Assembly: GCF_020991455.1 (NCBI RefSeq)
Contig: NZ_JAJMOX010000012.1
Location: forward strand, 124,001 to 188,000
Reading direction: 5' to 3'
Source: Flavobacterium sp. JAS
Lineage (GTDB): Bacteria; Bacteroidota; Bacteroidia; Flavobacteriales; Flavobacteriaceae
DNA length: 64,000 nucleotides
The position numbers were made by a program, and so were the translations under genes. Below, one piece after another: positions 55,080-61,923 of the stretch; the first letter of the stretch is position 1, and each line of letters starts with the position of its first letter. The notes below the pieces were generated by a model. The model was given only the letters and a program-made list of their open reading frames with translations. It searched no databases and had not been told where the DNA came from.

Positions 55080-55167
55080 GGAGGAATGGCAGAGCGGTCG
55101 AATGCGGCAGTCTTGAAAACTGTTGACTGTAACAGGTCCGGGGGTTCGAATCCCTCTTCCTCCGCCA
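55080..55167 (+). tRNA. tRNA-Ser(UGA), copy 2
   Basis: An 88-nt tRNA with anticodon TGA and encoded CCA. The acceptor arm is GGAGGAA/TTCCTCC; relative to copy 1 a single A-T pair is replaced by G-C. All other positions are identical. Confidence 0.97.
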
Positions 55168-55197
55168 AATGAAGTCAAAAAAACGACTTATAAAAAC

Positions 55198-55233
55198 AAA
55201 AAGCCTTTAAACACTAACGTTTAAAGGCTTTTT
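55198..55233 (+). terminator. Terminator after tRNA-Ser copy 2
   Basis: AAAAAGCCTTTAAAC, loop ACTAAC, GTTTAAAGGCTTTTT. It is clearly related to the terminator at 43418-43451. Confidence 0.85.
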
Positions 55234-55339
55234 CATTTGAAAGGGTATCGAACCTGCTTAAAAAAATGGTTGCTTTTTTAGTTACCTAATCTATTTTGAG
55301 CTCTTTTTATAAATATGGGTCAACTGATTAAATACTAAT

Positions 55340-55624
55340 TTATGATCCATTGCTTCTGAGTATTTTATCAATCTTACCGCTGTTATATAAAAAAATATCT
55401 CCCAGCTTAGTGTAGGGCAGAATTCCGGTCTGCCTGTATTTTATGATTGTATTATTGGAGAGTCCAAACATCTTTTTCAAATCCTCATTCCTGTAATATT
55501 CAGGCCTCAAGATTTTTCCCTGGCTTATTTTTGAATCAATTGCTTCCAGTCTTGTTACCAAAGGCTCTATCAACTCTTTCACTTCCATCACATAAGATTG
55601 CCTCTTTTCTTTCTTCATCATCAT
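55340..55624 (-). CDS. Helix-turn-helix protein, excisionase-like
   Basis: 94 codons. A coiled-coil-like N-terminus (residues 10-38) precedes an HTH_17/MerR-type domain with YYRNEDLKKMFGLSNNTIIK and YTKLGDIFLYNSGKIDKIL. Such proteins accompany integrases in Bacteroidota mobile elements and act as excisionase or regulator. It reads toward tRNA-Ser copy 2 and lies 172 bp past it. No integrase is near on this side, so it may belong to the element at 43.3-55.1 kb or to a decayed second element. Confidence 0.82.
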   Translation of the reverse strand: MMMKKEKRQSYVMEVKELIEPLVTRLEAIDSKISQGKILRPEYYRNEDLKKMFGLSNNTIIKYRQTGILPYTKLGDIFLYNSGKIDKILRSNGS

Positions 55625-55664
55625 TGAGTCTTTTAAATATTATTAATCTTTTCTCTTATCCTTT

Positions 55665-56093
55665 CTACCACTTTTCCAGTCTTCTCCTACGCTCCTGCAT
55701 CACTGCAATAAAATCATCTAAAAATTTAATCTGCTTCATCTTATAGGTATATCCTTTGCATTCAGAAAACTGCCTGCTTATTGTGCTTATTATCTTCTGG
55801 TCGCCATCATTATCATTATAAGTAAAATTTTCACTCATAAATTTCTGAAAATTGGTTCGATTTTTTTTCGCATCATTTGAATCAAAATATAAAATACCTT
55901 CATCCATTAAAATATAGAAAAGATTTGCAAGCTCGATTTTATTATAAGAGCTTCTACATTTATTAGTACAAGAGAATGCTTGGTTCTGAACATTCACAAA
56001 CTCATTTTTTTGTACCAGACTTTCTATATTTTTTAATCTCATATCGAGTTTAAAAAAATTATCTATAATATTATATGTTTTAGCTTTTTTCAT
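55665..56093 (-). CDS. RteC-like mobile-element protein
   Basis: 142 residues from the ATG at 56093 (MKKAKTYNIIDNFF); an upstream start at 56159 would overlap the next gene and is less likely. The C-terminal half, ELANLFYILMDEGILYFD...FQKFMSENF, is like the RteC family, which in CTnDOT regulates excision. It contains two cysteines in the central SCTNKCRSSY stretch. It lies 10 bp downstream of the winged-helix gene and 41 bp upstream of the excisionase-like gene, one operon of mobile-element functions. Confidence 0.6.
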   Translation of the reverse strand: MKKAKTYNIIDNFFKLDMRLKNIESLVQKNEFVNVQNQAFSCTNKCRSSYNKIELANLFYILMDEGILYFDSNDAKKNRTNFQKFMSENFTYNDNDGDQKIISTISRQFSECKGYTYKMKQIKFLDDFIAVMQERRRRLEKW

Positions 56094-56103
56094 TTTTACT
56101 CGC

Positions 56104-56391
56104 CTATTTGAAATGAAAATATATCGTACTACGCTTTTGCTTATTTTTAGTTGGAACATAAGTTAAGTAACCGTATGCATGCAATTCTCCAATACATTTA
56201 TAATAAGTCTTCAGCGAAGAAATTTTAGCTATTTTCTGAATTTCAAAGCCGTATACTTGTATAGGATTTATTGACCCATTATTTTTTCGAAATTGAATAA
56301 GTGTTGCAAATATTGCAATATGAGTAGTATTGATTCGGAAATCTCTTTCAATAGCCAGAAAAAAATCTGATAAAGGTTTTGAATAATCCAT
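56104..56391 (-). CDS. Small winged-helix protein of mobile elements
   Basis: About 95 residues from ATG at 56391; the frame continues upstream to TTG codons at about 56415. The sequence HIAIFATLIQFRKNNGS...FEIQKIAKISSLKTYYKC is a winged helix resembling DnaD/replication-initiator N-terminal domains and regulators found in Bacteroidota transposons. The C-terminus is basic (KNKQKRSTIYFHFK). GTTGTAC sites lie 60-90 bp upstream of its start. It probably binds them or the operon's promoter; this is inferred. Confidence 0.65.
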   Translation of the reverse strand: MDYSKPLSDFFLAIERDFRINTTHIAIFATLIQFRKNNGSINPIQVYGFEIQKIAKISSLKTYYKCIGELHAYGYLTYVPTKNKQKRSTIYFHFK

Positions 56392-56450
56392 TTTACTTCT
56401 CTTTGATTTCAACAAAAATCAAAGTAACAATTAAACAAATTTATCCACAA

Positions 56451-56479
56451 GTACAACTTTTGTTGTACCCAAGTTGTAC
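56451..56479. promoter_or_regulatory. Cluster of three GTTGTAC half-sites
   Basis: GTACAAC-TTTT-GTTGTAC (56451-56468) is a perfect 7-4-7 palindrome, followed after four bases by a third GTTGTAC (56473-56479). It lies in the 289-bp gap between the winged-helix gene and the XRE gene and could be an operator or an iteron. Confidence 0.65.
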
Positions 56480-56680
56480 CCTTGATTTAAACCTAAAGCT
56501 AAAATTGGGTCAATAGTTAAAAATACTATATAAATATAGGCTCTAAGACTTAACTTTTAGAAATATATGCAAAGTTAAAAGTCTTTGAAAAGAATGAAGG
56601 ATTGAAGAGTACAATTAAAAAATGCTAAGTTTTTATAATTCTAACCATTGCATTTAATAACAAATAAGTAAATTTTTTAC

Positions 56681-56929
56681 TCATTCATCTTTCTTTAAGT
56701 CAAAGTCAAAATCAAAAAAATCTTGTGGATGAACATCTAACGCTCTAGCCAAATCAAAGATCGTTTTTAATTGAATGCTTTTTTGGCCCTTTTCAGTTTT
56801 ACTTATCTGACTATGATCAACATTACACATTTGAGCAAGCTTTCTATAGCTCAGTTTTTTAGCTGTTCTAAACTTATGCAAATTGTTACCGAATGATATT
56901 AAAAATTTGCTGTTTTGCTCCTTCTCCAT
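56681..56929 (-). CDS. XRE-family HTH regulator
   Basis: 82 codons, a single lambda-repressor-like HTH: LHKFRTAKKLSYRKLAQMCN, HSQISKTEKGQKS, then TIFDLARALDVHPQDFF. The C-terminus is acidic (DFDFDLKKDE). It is the last gene of the mobile-element cluster and lies 5' of the folded RNA and SusC gene on the opposite strand. It may control the cluster through the GTTGTAC sites. Confidence 0.88.
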   Translation of the reverse strand: MEKEQNSKFLISFGNNLHKFRTAKKLSYRKLAQMCNVDHSQISKTEKGQKSIQLKTIFDLARALDVHPQDFFDFDFDLKKDE

Positions 56930-57006
56930 TTGAAATATTTAGAACATGTAATTTCAGCTATTAGAAAAAAAATATTGTAGTATTTAAATGCTACTTAATA
57001 TATTTT

Positions 57007-57039
57007 TTGTTATATTTGTTCCATTATTAATTACATTTG
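57007..57039 (+). promoter_or_regulatory. Promoter elements of the folded RNA
   Basis: TATATTTG (57011-57018) and TACATTTG (57032-57039) both fit TAnnTTTG. TTG at 57007-57009 is 22 bp before the second. Transcription from the second would start near 57045, just before the nested stems. Confidence 0.5.
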
Positions 57040-57060
57040 CGAAACTTCTTTTAAAAATAT

Positions 57061-57218
57061 AGAAGCATTCGCTTTGAATCTCGTACTAGAAAATTGGCCT
57101 TTTCATTTACCACGAGAGAATAAGCAAGATGCTCACGTCCATTGGCGTGGGCTCACTTATTCGTGGTAAGGTATGGCCAATACCTCTAGTGCAATAAGCT
57201 GAGTTCCATGCCTTTTTT
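57061..57218 (+). ncRNA. Strongly folded RNA candidate (6S-like or long mRNA leader)
   Basis: Nested complementary arms define one long rod: GCAT 57065-57068 / ATGC 57208-57211; CTC 57080-57082 / GAG 57201-57203; CTAGA 57086-57090 / TCTAG 57185-57189; ATTGGCC 57093-57099 / GGCCAAT 57175-57181; TTACCACGA 57107-57115 / TCGTGGTAA 57161-57169; and GCTCACG 57131-57137 / CGTGGGC 57146-57152. The outer stem leads into T6 (57213-57218) like a terminator. Asymmetric open loops between stems and the length (about 160-170 nt) recall 6S RNA, but I cannot confirm the class. It lies between the XRE and SusC genes with its own TAnnTTTG boxes. Confidence 0.6.
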
Positions 57219-57349
57219 ATTCTTACAACTCTCTTATTTTATTCTTAGCAATGAGTTCGTTTCGCATTTTATCAATGCTTTAACTATTTACTATTTAAAA
57301 TTTATGAATAAAAACGTATCCATTTTTTTATCTTAAAAAGATAAAAAGA

Positions 57350-57382
57350 CTCTCTACCTCGTCGCCAAACTAGTATAGAGAG
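57350..57382 (+). promoter_or_regulatory. Leader hairpin before the second SusC gene
   Basis: CTCTCTA (57350-57356) pairs with TAGAGAG (57376-57382), with ATCTT-AAA-AAGAT (57330-57342) just before it. It lies 45 bp before the ATG, so it may affect translation or ending of readthrough from the folded RNA. The rest of 57219-57427 is AT-rich with no gene. Confidence 0.45.
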
Positions 57383-57427
57383 CCTTTAAGCTAATCAAAT
57401 ATCATTTAACTAACCAATCCCAATATT

Positions 57428-60400
57428 ATGAATTATTTTTCATTTTACAAGGATGGAAGAGCTCTCTATTGCCTAATTTTCACTGGCATTTTGCTATCTT
57501 TTTCATCGTCATTCGCTAAAATTTTAGAGCATTCGCACACGTCATTTTTACACCAACATACTGTTGAAGGTATTGTAACTGACGGGACTTCTCCACTTCC
57601 TGGAGTTACAGTAACTATAAAAAACAAAATAAACAATGTCTGCATTACCGACTTTAACGGTCAATATTCACTTGTTGTATCATCAAATGATACGCTAGTT
57701 GTTTCCTTTATTGGATTTAAGAAGGCAATTATTCCTATTCAGGGACGTACTAAAATTGATATCAAACTTCAGTATGACACTACCACATTACAGGAAGTAA
57801 AAATTAATGCAGGTTATTATTCGGTTAAAGAAAGCGAGCGTACTGGCAATATAGCAAAAATCACCGCAAAGGATATCGACAAACAGCCTGTTACCAATAT
57901 ACTTTCTGCAATGCAAGGTCATATGTCAGGAGTTACAATTACCCAAACAACCGGAACACCAGGAGGTGGATTTGATGTGCAGATAAGAGGAACTAATAGT
58001 TTACGTGCTGATGGAAACCAACCTCTTTACATAATCGATGGAGTTCCTTATGCATCAAATTCTATATCCAATAATAATATCTCGTCGATTATTATTCCAA
58101 GTGCTAATGTAAGTCCCTTAAGTTCAATTAATCCTTCAGACATTGAAAGTATCGAAGTGCTTAAAGATGCGGACGCTACTGCTATTTATGGATCCCGCGG
58201 TGCTAATGGAGTTATATTAATAAATACAAAAAAAGGCAAGGAAGGAAAAACCCGATTCACAATCAATACAAATACAGCCGTAGGAAATGTGACTCGTTAC
58301 ATGAATTTAATGCATACGGATCAATATTTGGACATGCGAAAAGAAGCATTTGCAAATGATGGAATTGTAAAATATCCAGCAGCAGCCTATGATGTAAATG
58401 GTACTTGGGATCAAAATCGCTACACAGACTGGCAAAAAGAACTTATTGGAGGTACGGCTCAAATAAACGATGGTCAGATATCAATAAATAGTGGATCTGC
58501 GCAGACGCAATTTCTTCTTAGTGGTAATTATCATAATGAAACAACCGTTTTCCCTGGTGATTATAAATATAAAAGAGGCGGAGTAAACTTTAATCTAAAT
58601 CATCAATCAGAAGATAATAAGTTTAAAATAAATTTGTCTGCCTCATATTCTTCACAAAATAATAATTTACCCGCAACTGATTTTACACGGGAAGCAAGAT
58701 CGTTGTCTCCTAACGCACCTGCTCTCTATGATGCTTTTGGAAACCTCAATTGGGAAAACGGGACGTTTAATAATCCTTTGCGCAATCTTCAGGCAGTATA
58801 CAAAGCTAATACAGCTAATCTTATTGCAAATACAATTTTGTCATACCAGATAATTCCAGAATTGGAAATTAAAACAAGCATCGGATTTAGTGATCTCCGT
58901 TATGATGAAACCAGAACTTCACCTTCGACAATATACAATCCTTCACTTGGTCTGGGAAGCGAATCTTCATCATTATTTGTCAATAATAGCACTAGAGAAT
59001 CGTGGATTATTGAACCTCAATTGAATTGGAATAAAAAAATTGGGAATGGTAAAATAGAACTTTTGGCTGGTGCTACTTTTCAACAGCAAAAAACCGCACA
59101 GCTTGTACAAGAAGCAGATGGTTTTGCAAGTAACAGCTTAATTTATGATCTTGCTTCAGCCACATATCTTTATGTATTTACAAATCAGCAGACACAATAT
59201 AAATATCAAGCATTCTTTGGCAGAGTAAACTTTAATTGGAAAGACCGTTACATTGTAAATTTCACAGGACGAAGAGACGGCTCTAGTCGATTTGGTCCGG
59301 GTAATCAATTTGCCAATTTTGGTGCCGTTGGAGCAGCCTGGTTATTTTCAAAAGAGCCATTGTTAGAAAATAACATTCTAAGCTTTGGGAAATTGAGAGC
59401 CAGTTACGGAACTACTGGCAATGACCAAATCGGAGACTATAACTTCTTAGACACCTATAGTTCTGCAGGCAATAATTATCAAGGAACAGTCGGCCTGCAG
59501 CCCAATCGCTTATATAATCCAAATTTTGGATGGGAAACCAACAAAAAAATGGAAATAGCCTTAGATCTTGGGTTTATCAAAGATCGTATTTTTTTAACGA
59601 CTGCCTATTTCCGCAATCGTTCATCCAACCAATTAGTTGGAGTTCCGCTTCCTGGAACTACAGGATTCAATTCCATATTAGCAAACCTAAATGCAACAGT
59701 TGAAAATACAGGACTAGAACTGACTATTCGAACAGTAAATATTGAAAACCAAAATTTCAAGTGGACAACAAATCTAAATTTGACTGTTCCAAAAAATAAT
59801 TTAATAGCGTTCCCTCAATTGGAAAACTCTACCTATGCTAACCAATATGTAATTGGAAAACCCATCAATATTCAAAAGGTATACAATTACATAGGCCTCA
59901 ATACCCAAACTGGAATTTATCAATTTGAAGATGTCAATAAAGACGGAAAAATTTCATCCCCTGATGATAGACAAACAGTTAAAGATTTCAGTCCAAAATA
60001 TTATGGCGGTCTGCAAAATCAATTCAACTTAAAAAGATGGCAGTTTGATTTTCTATTTCAATACGTTAAACAAGAAAACTGGAATTCAATAAGCATGTTA
60101 GGCATGCCTGGGGGTATGTCCAATAAAACTGAAGAAGTATTAAATCGCTGGCAGAATTCTGGAGATACTGGACCTTATCAAATGTACAGTTCAGGAACAA
60201 ATTCACTGGTAACAACAGCAAACAACTTATACACCAACAGTAATGCCGCTATAACTGATGCATCATATCTTAGGCTTAAAAACATTTCGATATCCTATAA
60301 TCTACCTGAAAACAGCCTGAAAAATTTAAAATGCCGTATTTCTCTTCAAGGCCAGAATATACTAACCTTCACCTCTTATAAAGGAGCTGATCCTGAGCTT

Positions 60401-60463
60401 ATAGTATCTGGCTTTTTACCTCCTCTTAAAATATATGCATTAGGATTACAGCTTATTTTCTAA
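57428..60463 (+). CDS. SusC/RagA-type TonB-linked outer-membrane transporter (second locus)
   Basis: 1011 codons. A signal region (LIFTGILLSFSSSFA) is followed by a CarboxypepD_reg-like domain (TVEGIVTDGTSPLPGVTVTI), the plug (QPVTNILSAMQGHMSGVTIT, YIIDGVPYASN) and a barrel to the C-terminal aromatic LGLQLIF. Like the first SusC it lacks an N-terminal STN domain. The neighbours are its SusD partner and a secreted S9-type peptidase, so peptide or oligopeptide uptake is more likely than glycan uptake. It is preceded by the folded RNA and a long leader. Confidence 0.95.
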   Translation: MNYFSFYKDGRALYCLIFTGILLSFSSSFAKILEHSHTSFLHQHTVEGIVTDGTSPLPGVTVTIKNKINNVCITDFNGQYSLVVSSNDTLVVSFIGFKKAIIPIQGRTKIDIKLQYDTTTLQEVKINAGYYSVKESERTGNIAKITAKDIDKQPVTNILSAMQGHMSGVTITQTTGTPGGGFDVQIRGTNSLRADGNQPLYIIDGVPYASNSISNNNISSIIIPSANVSPLSSINPSDIESIEVLKDADATAIYGSRGANGVILINTKKGKEGKTRFTINTNTAVGNVTRYMNLMHTDQYLDMRKEAFANDGIVKYPAAAYDVNGTWDQNRYTDWQKELIGGTAQINDGQISINSGSAQTQFLLSGNYHNETTVFPGDYKYKRGGVNFNLNHQSEDNKFKINLSASYSSQNNNLPATDFTREARSLSPNAPALYDAFGNLNWENGTFNNPLRNLQAVYKANTANLIANTILSYQIIPELEIKTSIGFSDLRYDETRTSPSTIYNPSLGLGSESSSLFVNNSTRESWIIEPQLNWNKKIGNGKIELLAGATFQQQKTAQLVQEADGFASNSLIYDLASATYLYVFTNQQTQYKYQAFFGRVNFNWKDRYIVNFTGRRDGSSRFGPGNQFANFGAVGAAWLFSKEPLLENNILSFGKLRASYGTTGNDQIGDYNFLDTYSSAGNNYQGTVGLQPNRLYNPNFGWETNKKMEIALDLGFIKDRIFLTTAYFRNRSSNQLVGVPLPGTTGFNSILANLNATVENTGLELTIRTVNIENQNFKWTTNLNLTVPKNNLIAFPQLENSTYANQYVIGKPINIQKVYNYIGLNTQTGIYQFEDVNKDGKISSPDDRQTVKDFSPKYYGGLQNQFNLKRWQFDFLFQYVKQENWNSISMLGMPGGMSNKTEEVLNRWQNSGDTGPYQMYSSGTNSLVTTANNLYTNSNAAITDASYLRLKNISISYNLPENSLKNLKCRISLQGQNILTFTSYKGADPELIVSGFLPPLKIYALGLQLIF

Positions 60464-60474
60464 CACTAACAACT

Positions 60475-61905
60475 ATGAAAAATTATATACAACAGAGACA
60501 GCTAATTTTCTTTACTGGTAATAAAATAAAATTATCAATTTATTTCGTTTGGATACCGATATTTTGCTCTTTACTCTACTCCTGTGATAGTTTTGTGGAT
60601 GTGGATCTTCCAACTTCTCAATTAACAGGATATACAGTATTCGAAAATAAAAATACTGCCAATGCTGCTTTGGTAAATGTTTACGCTCAGATAAGAGACA
60701 ACGGATTAATAACAGGAAAACCAACAGGAATTTCTAATCTTTTAGGAAACTACTCGGATGAATTAACGTTTTATGGAACAGATAGTAATGCTGCTAAAGA
60801 TTTCTATAATAATACTATTATAGCATCAAATACTACTATCGCAGGATGGTGGAATAATACATACAAACAAATATATGCTGCAAATGCTGTAATTGAAGGA
60901 GTATCTAGTAATACAAAACTTATTGAATCAGACAAAAATCAATTATTGGGCGAAGCTCTTTTTATCAGAGCACTGCTTCATTTTTATCTTGTTAATATTT
61001 ATGGCCATATACCATACATTACAACTACTTCTTACCAAACAAATGCTGTCGTTTCTAAGAAACTTGTCTCTGAGATATATTCTGAGGTTATAAATGATTT
61101 ACAAAAAGCAATATCGTTATTACCCTCTAATTATATTACTTCGGGTCGTGTTCGTCCAAATAAATCAGCAGTACAAGCGTTGTTAGCAAGAGTATATTTG
61201 TACGATAATCGATGGGAATTGGCCGAACAAACCGCTTCTCTGCTAATTAATAACACAAATCTGTACCCATGGGAAAACAATATTGATAAAGTATTTTTAA
61301 AAGAAAGCACCTCAACTATTTGGCAGTTAATGCCCTCAGTAGCTGGTAAAAACACTGATGAAGGAAATCTTTTTCTTTTTACCAGTGGACCGCCAACACT
61401 TGTTGCTTTAAATAATGACCTAATTACAGCTTTTAGTTCCAATGATATAAGAAAAACCCATTGGATAAAATCAGTCACCAACGGAACCTCAACTTGGTAT
61501 CACGCTAATAAATACAAACAAAAAAGTCCAACGGGAACCTCTGTTGAATATTCAATTATAATGCGTTTAGAAGAACAGTATCTCATTCGTGCGGAAGCAA
61601 GAGTACATCTCAATAAATTGGAAGAAGCCAAAGAAGATTTAAATAAGATTAGAAATCGTGCAGGTCTTCAAAACACAACTGCAACAACAACTGAAAATCT
61701 TCTGCAGGCTATTCTCAACGAAAGAAAGCTTGAGTTATTTACTGAGCTCGGACATCGATTTTTCGATCTTAAAAGAACAGCAAATCTGGATAATGTTCTT
61801 TCTGGAACAAAACCTGGATGGAATACTACTGACAGACTCTTTCCAATCCCTGATTCTGAGTTGAGGGTAAATCCAAATCTGCTTCCTCAAAATGACGGAT
61901 ATTAA
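60475..61905 (+). CDS. SusD/RagB-type outer-membrane lipoprotein (second locus)
   Basis: 476 codons, starting 11 bp after susC. A longer than usual N-terminus ends in a lipoprotein signal (FCSLLYSC, acylated Cys about 37). SusD domains are visible: YKQIYAANAVIEGV helices, ALFIRALLHFYLVNIYG and a C-terminal EERKLELFTELGHRFFDLKR-like stretch (ILNERKLELFTELGHRF). It closes with the family's PIPDSELRVNPNL. Its partner SusC fixes its role as ligand capture at the cell surface. Confidence 0.95.
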   Translation: MKNYIQQRQLIFFTGNKIKLSIYFVWIPIFCSLLYSCDSFVDVDLPTSQLTGYTVFENKNTANAALVNVYAQIRDNGLITGKPTGISNLLGNYSDELTFYGTDSNAAKDFYNNTIIASNTTIAGWWNNTYKQIYAANAVIEGVSSNTKLIESDKNQLLGEALFIRALLHFYLVNIYGHIPYITTTSYQTNAVVSKKLVSEIYSEVINDLQKAISLLPSNYITSGRVRPNKSAVQALLARVYLYDNRWELAEQTASLLINNTNLYPWENNIDKVFLKESTSTIWQLMPSVAGKNTDEGNLFLFTSGPPTLVALNNDLITAFSSNDIRKTHWIKSVTNGTSTWYHANKYKQKSPTGTSVEYSIIMRLEEQYLIRAEARVHLNKLEEAKEDLNKIRNRAGLQNTTATTTENLLQAILNERKLELFTELGHRFFDLKRTANLDNVLSGTKPGWNTTDRLFPIPDSELRVNPNLLPQNDGY

Positions 61906-61923
61906 AAAACATTTACACATCCA

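Larger units (their letters stand above)
43300..55167. mobile_element. Integrative island bounded by two tRNA-Ser genes
   Basis: Two 88-nt tRNA-Ser genes in direct orientation, sharing a 74-nt identical block, flank about 11.7 kb. The island has a tyrosine integrase next to the left tRNA and cargo unlike the core genes: a Gabija-like pair, a STAND-nuclease protein and an ADP-ribosyltransferase-like pair. This matches a tRNA-targeted integrative element loaded with phage-defence genes. Both tRNA copies are complete and each has its own promoter and terminator. So the element either carries a tRNA copy or exploits a pre-existing tandem pair. Conjugation genes are absent. Confidence 0.65.

Noticed and set aside
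57061..57218. tmRNA, RNase P RNA or a cobalamin/TPP riboswitch
   Set aside because: No tRNA-like end with CCA, no RNase P core words and no B12 or TPP box were found by eye. The nested rod fits none of these.
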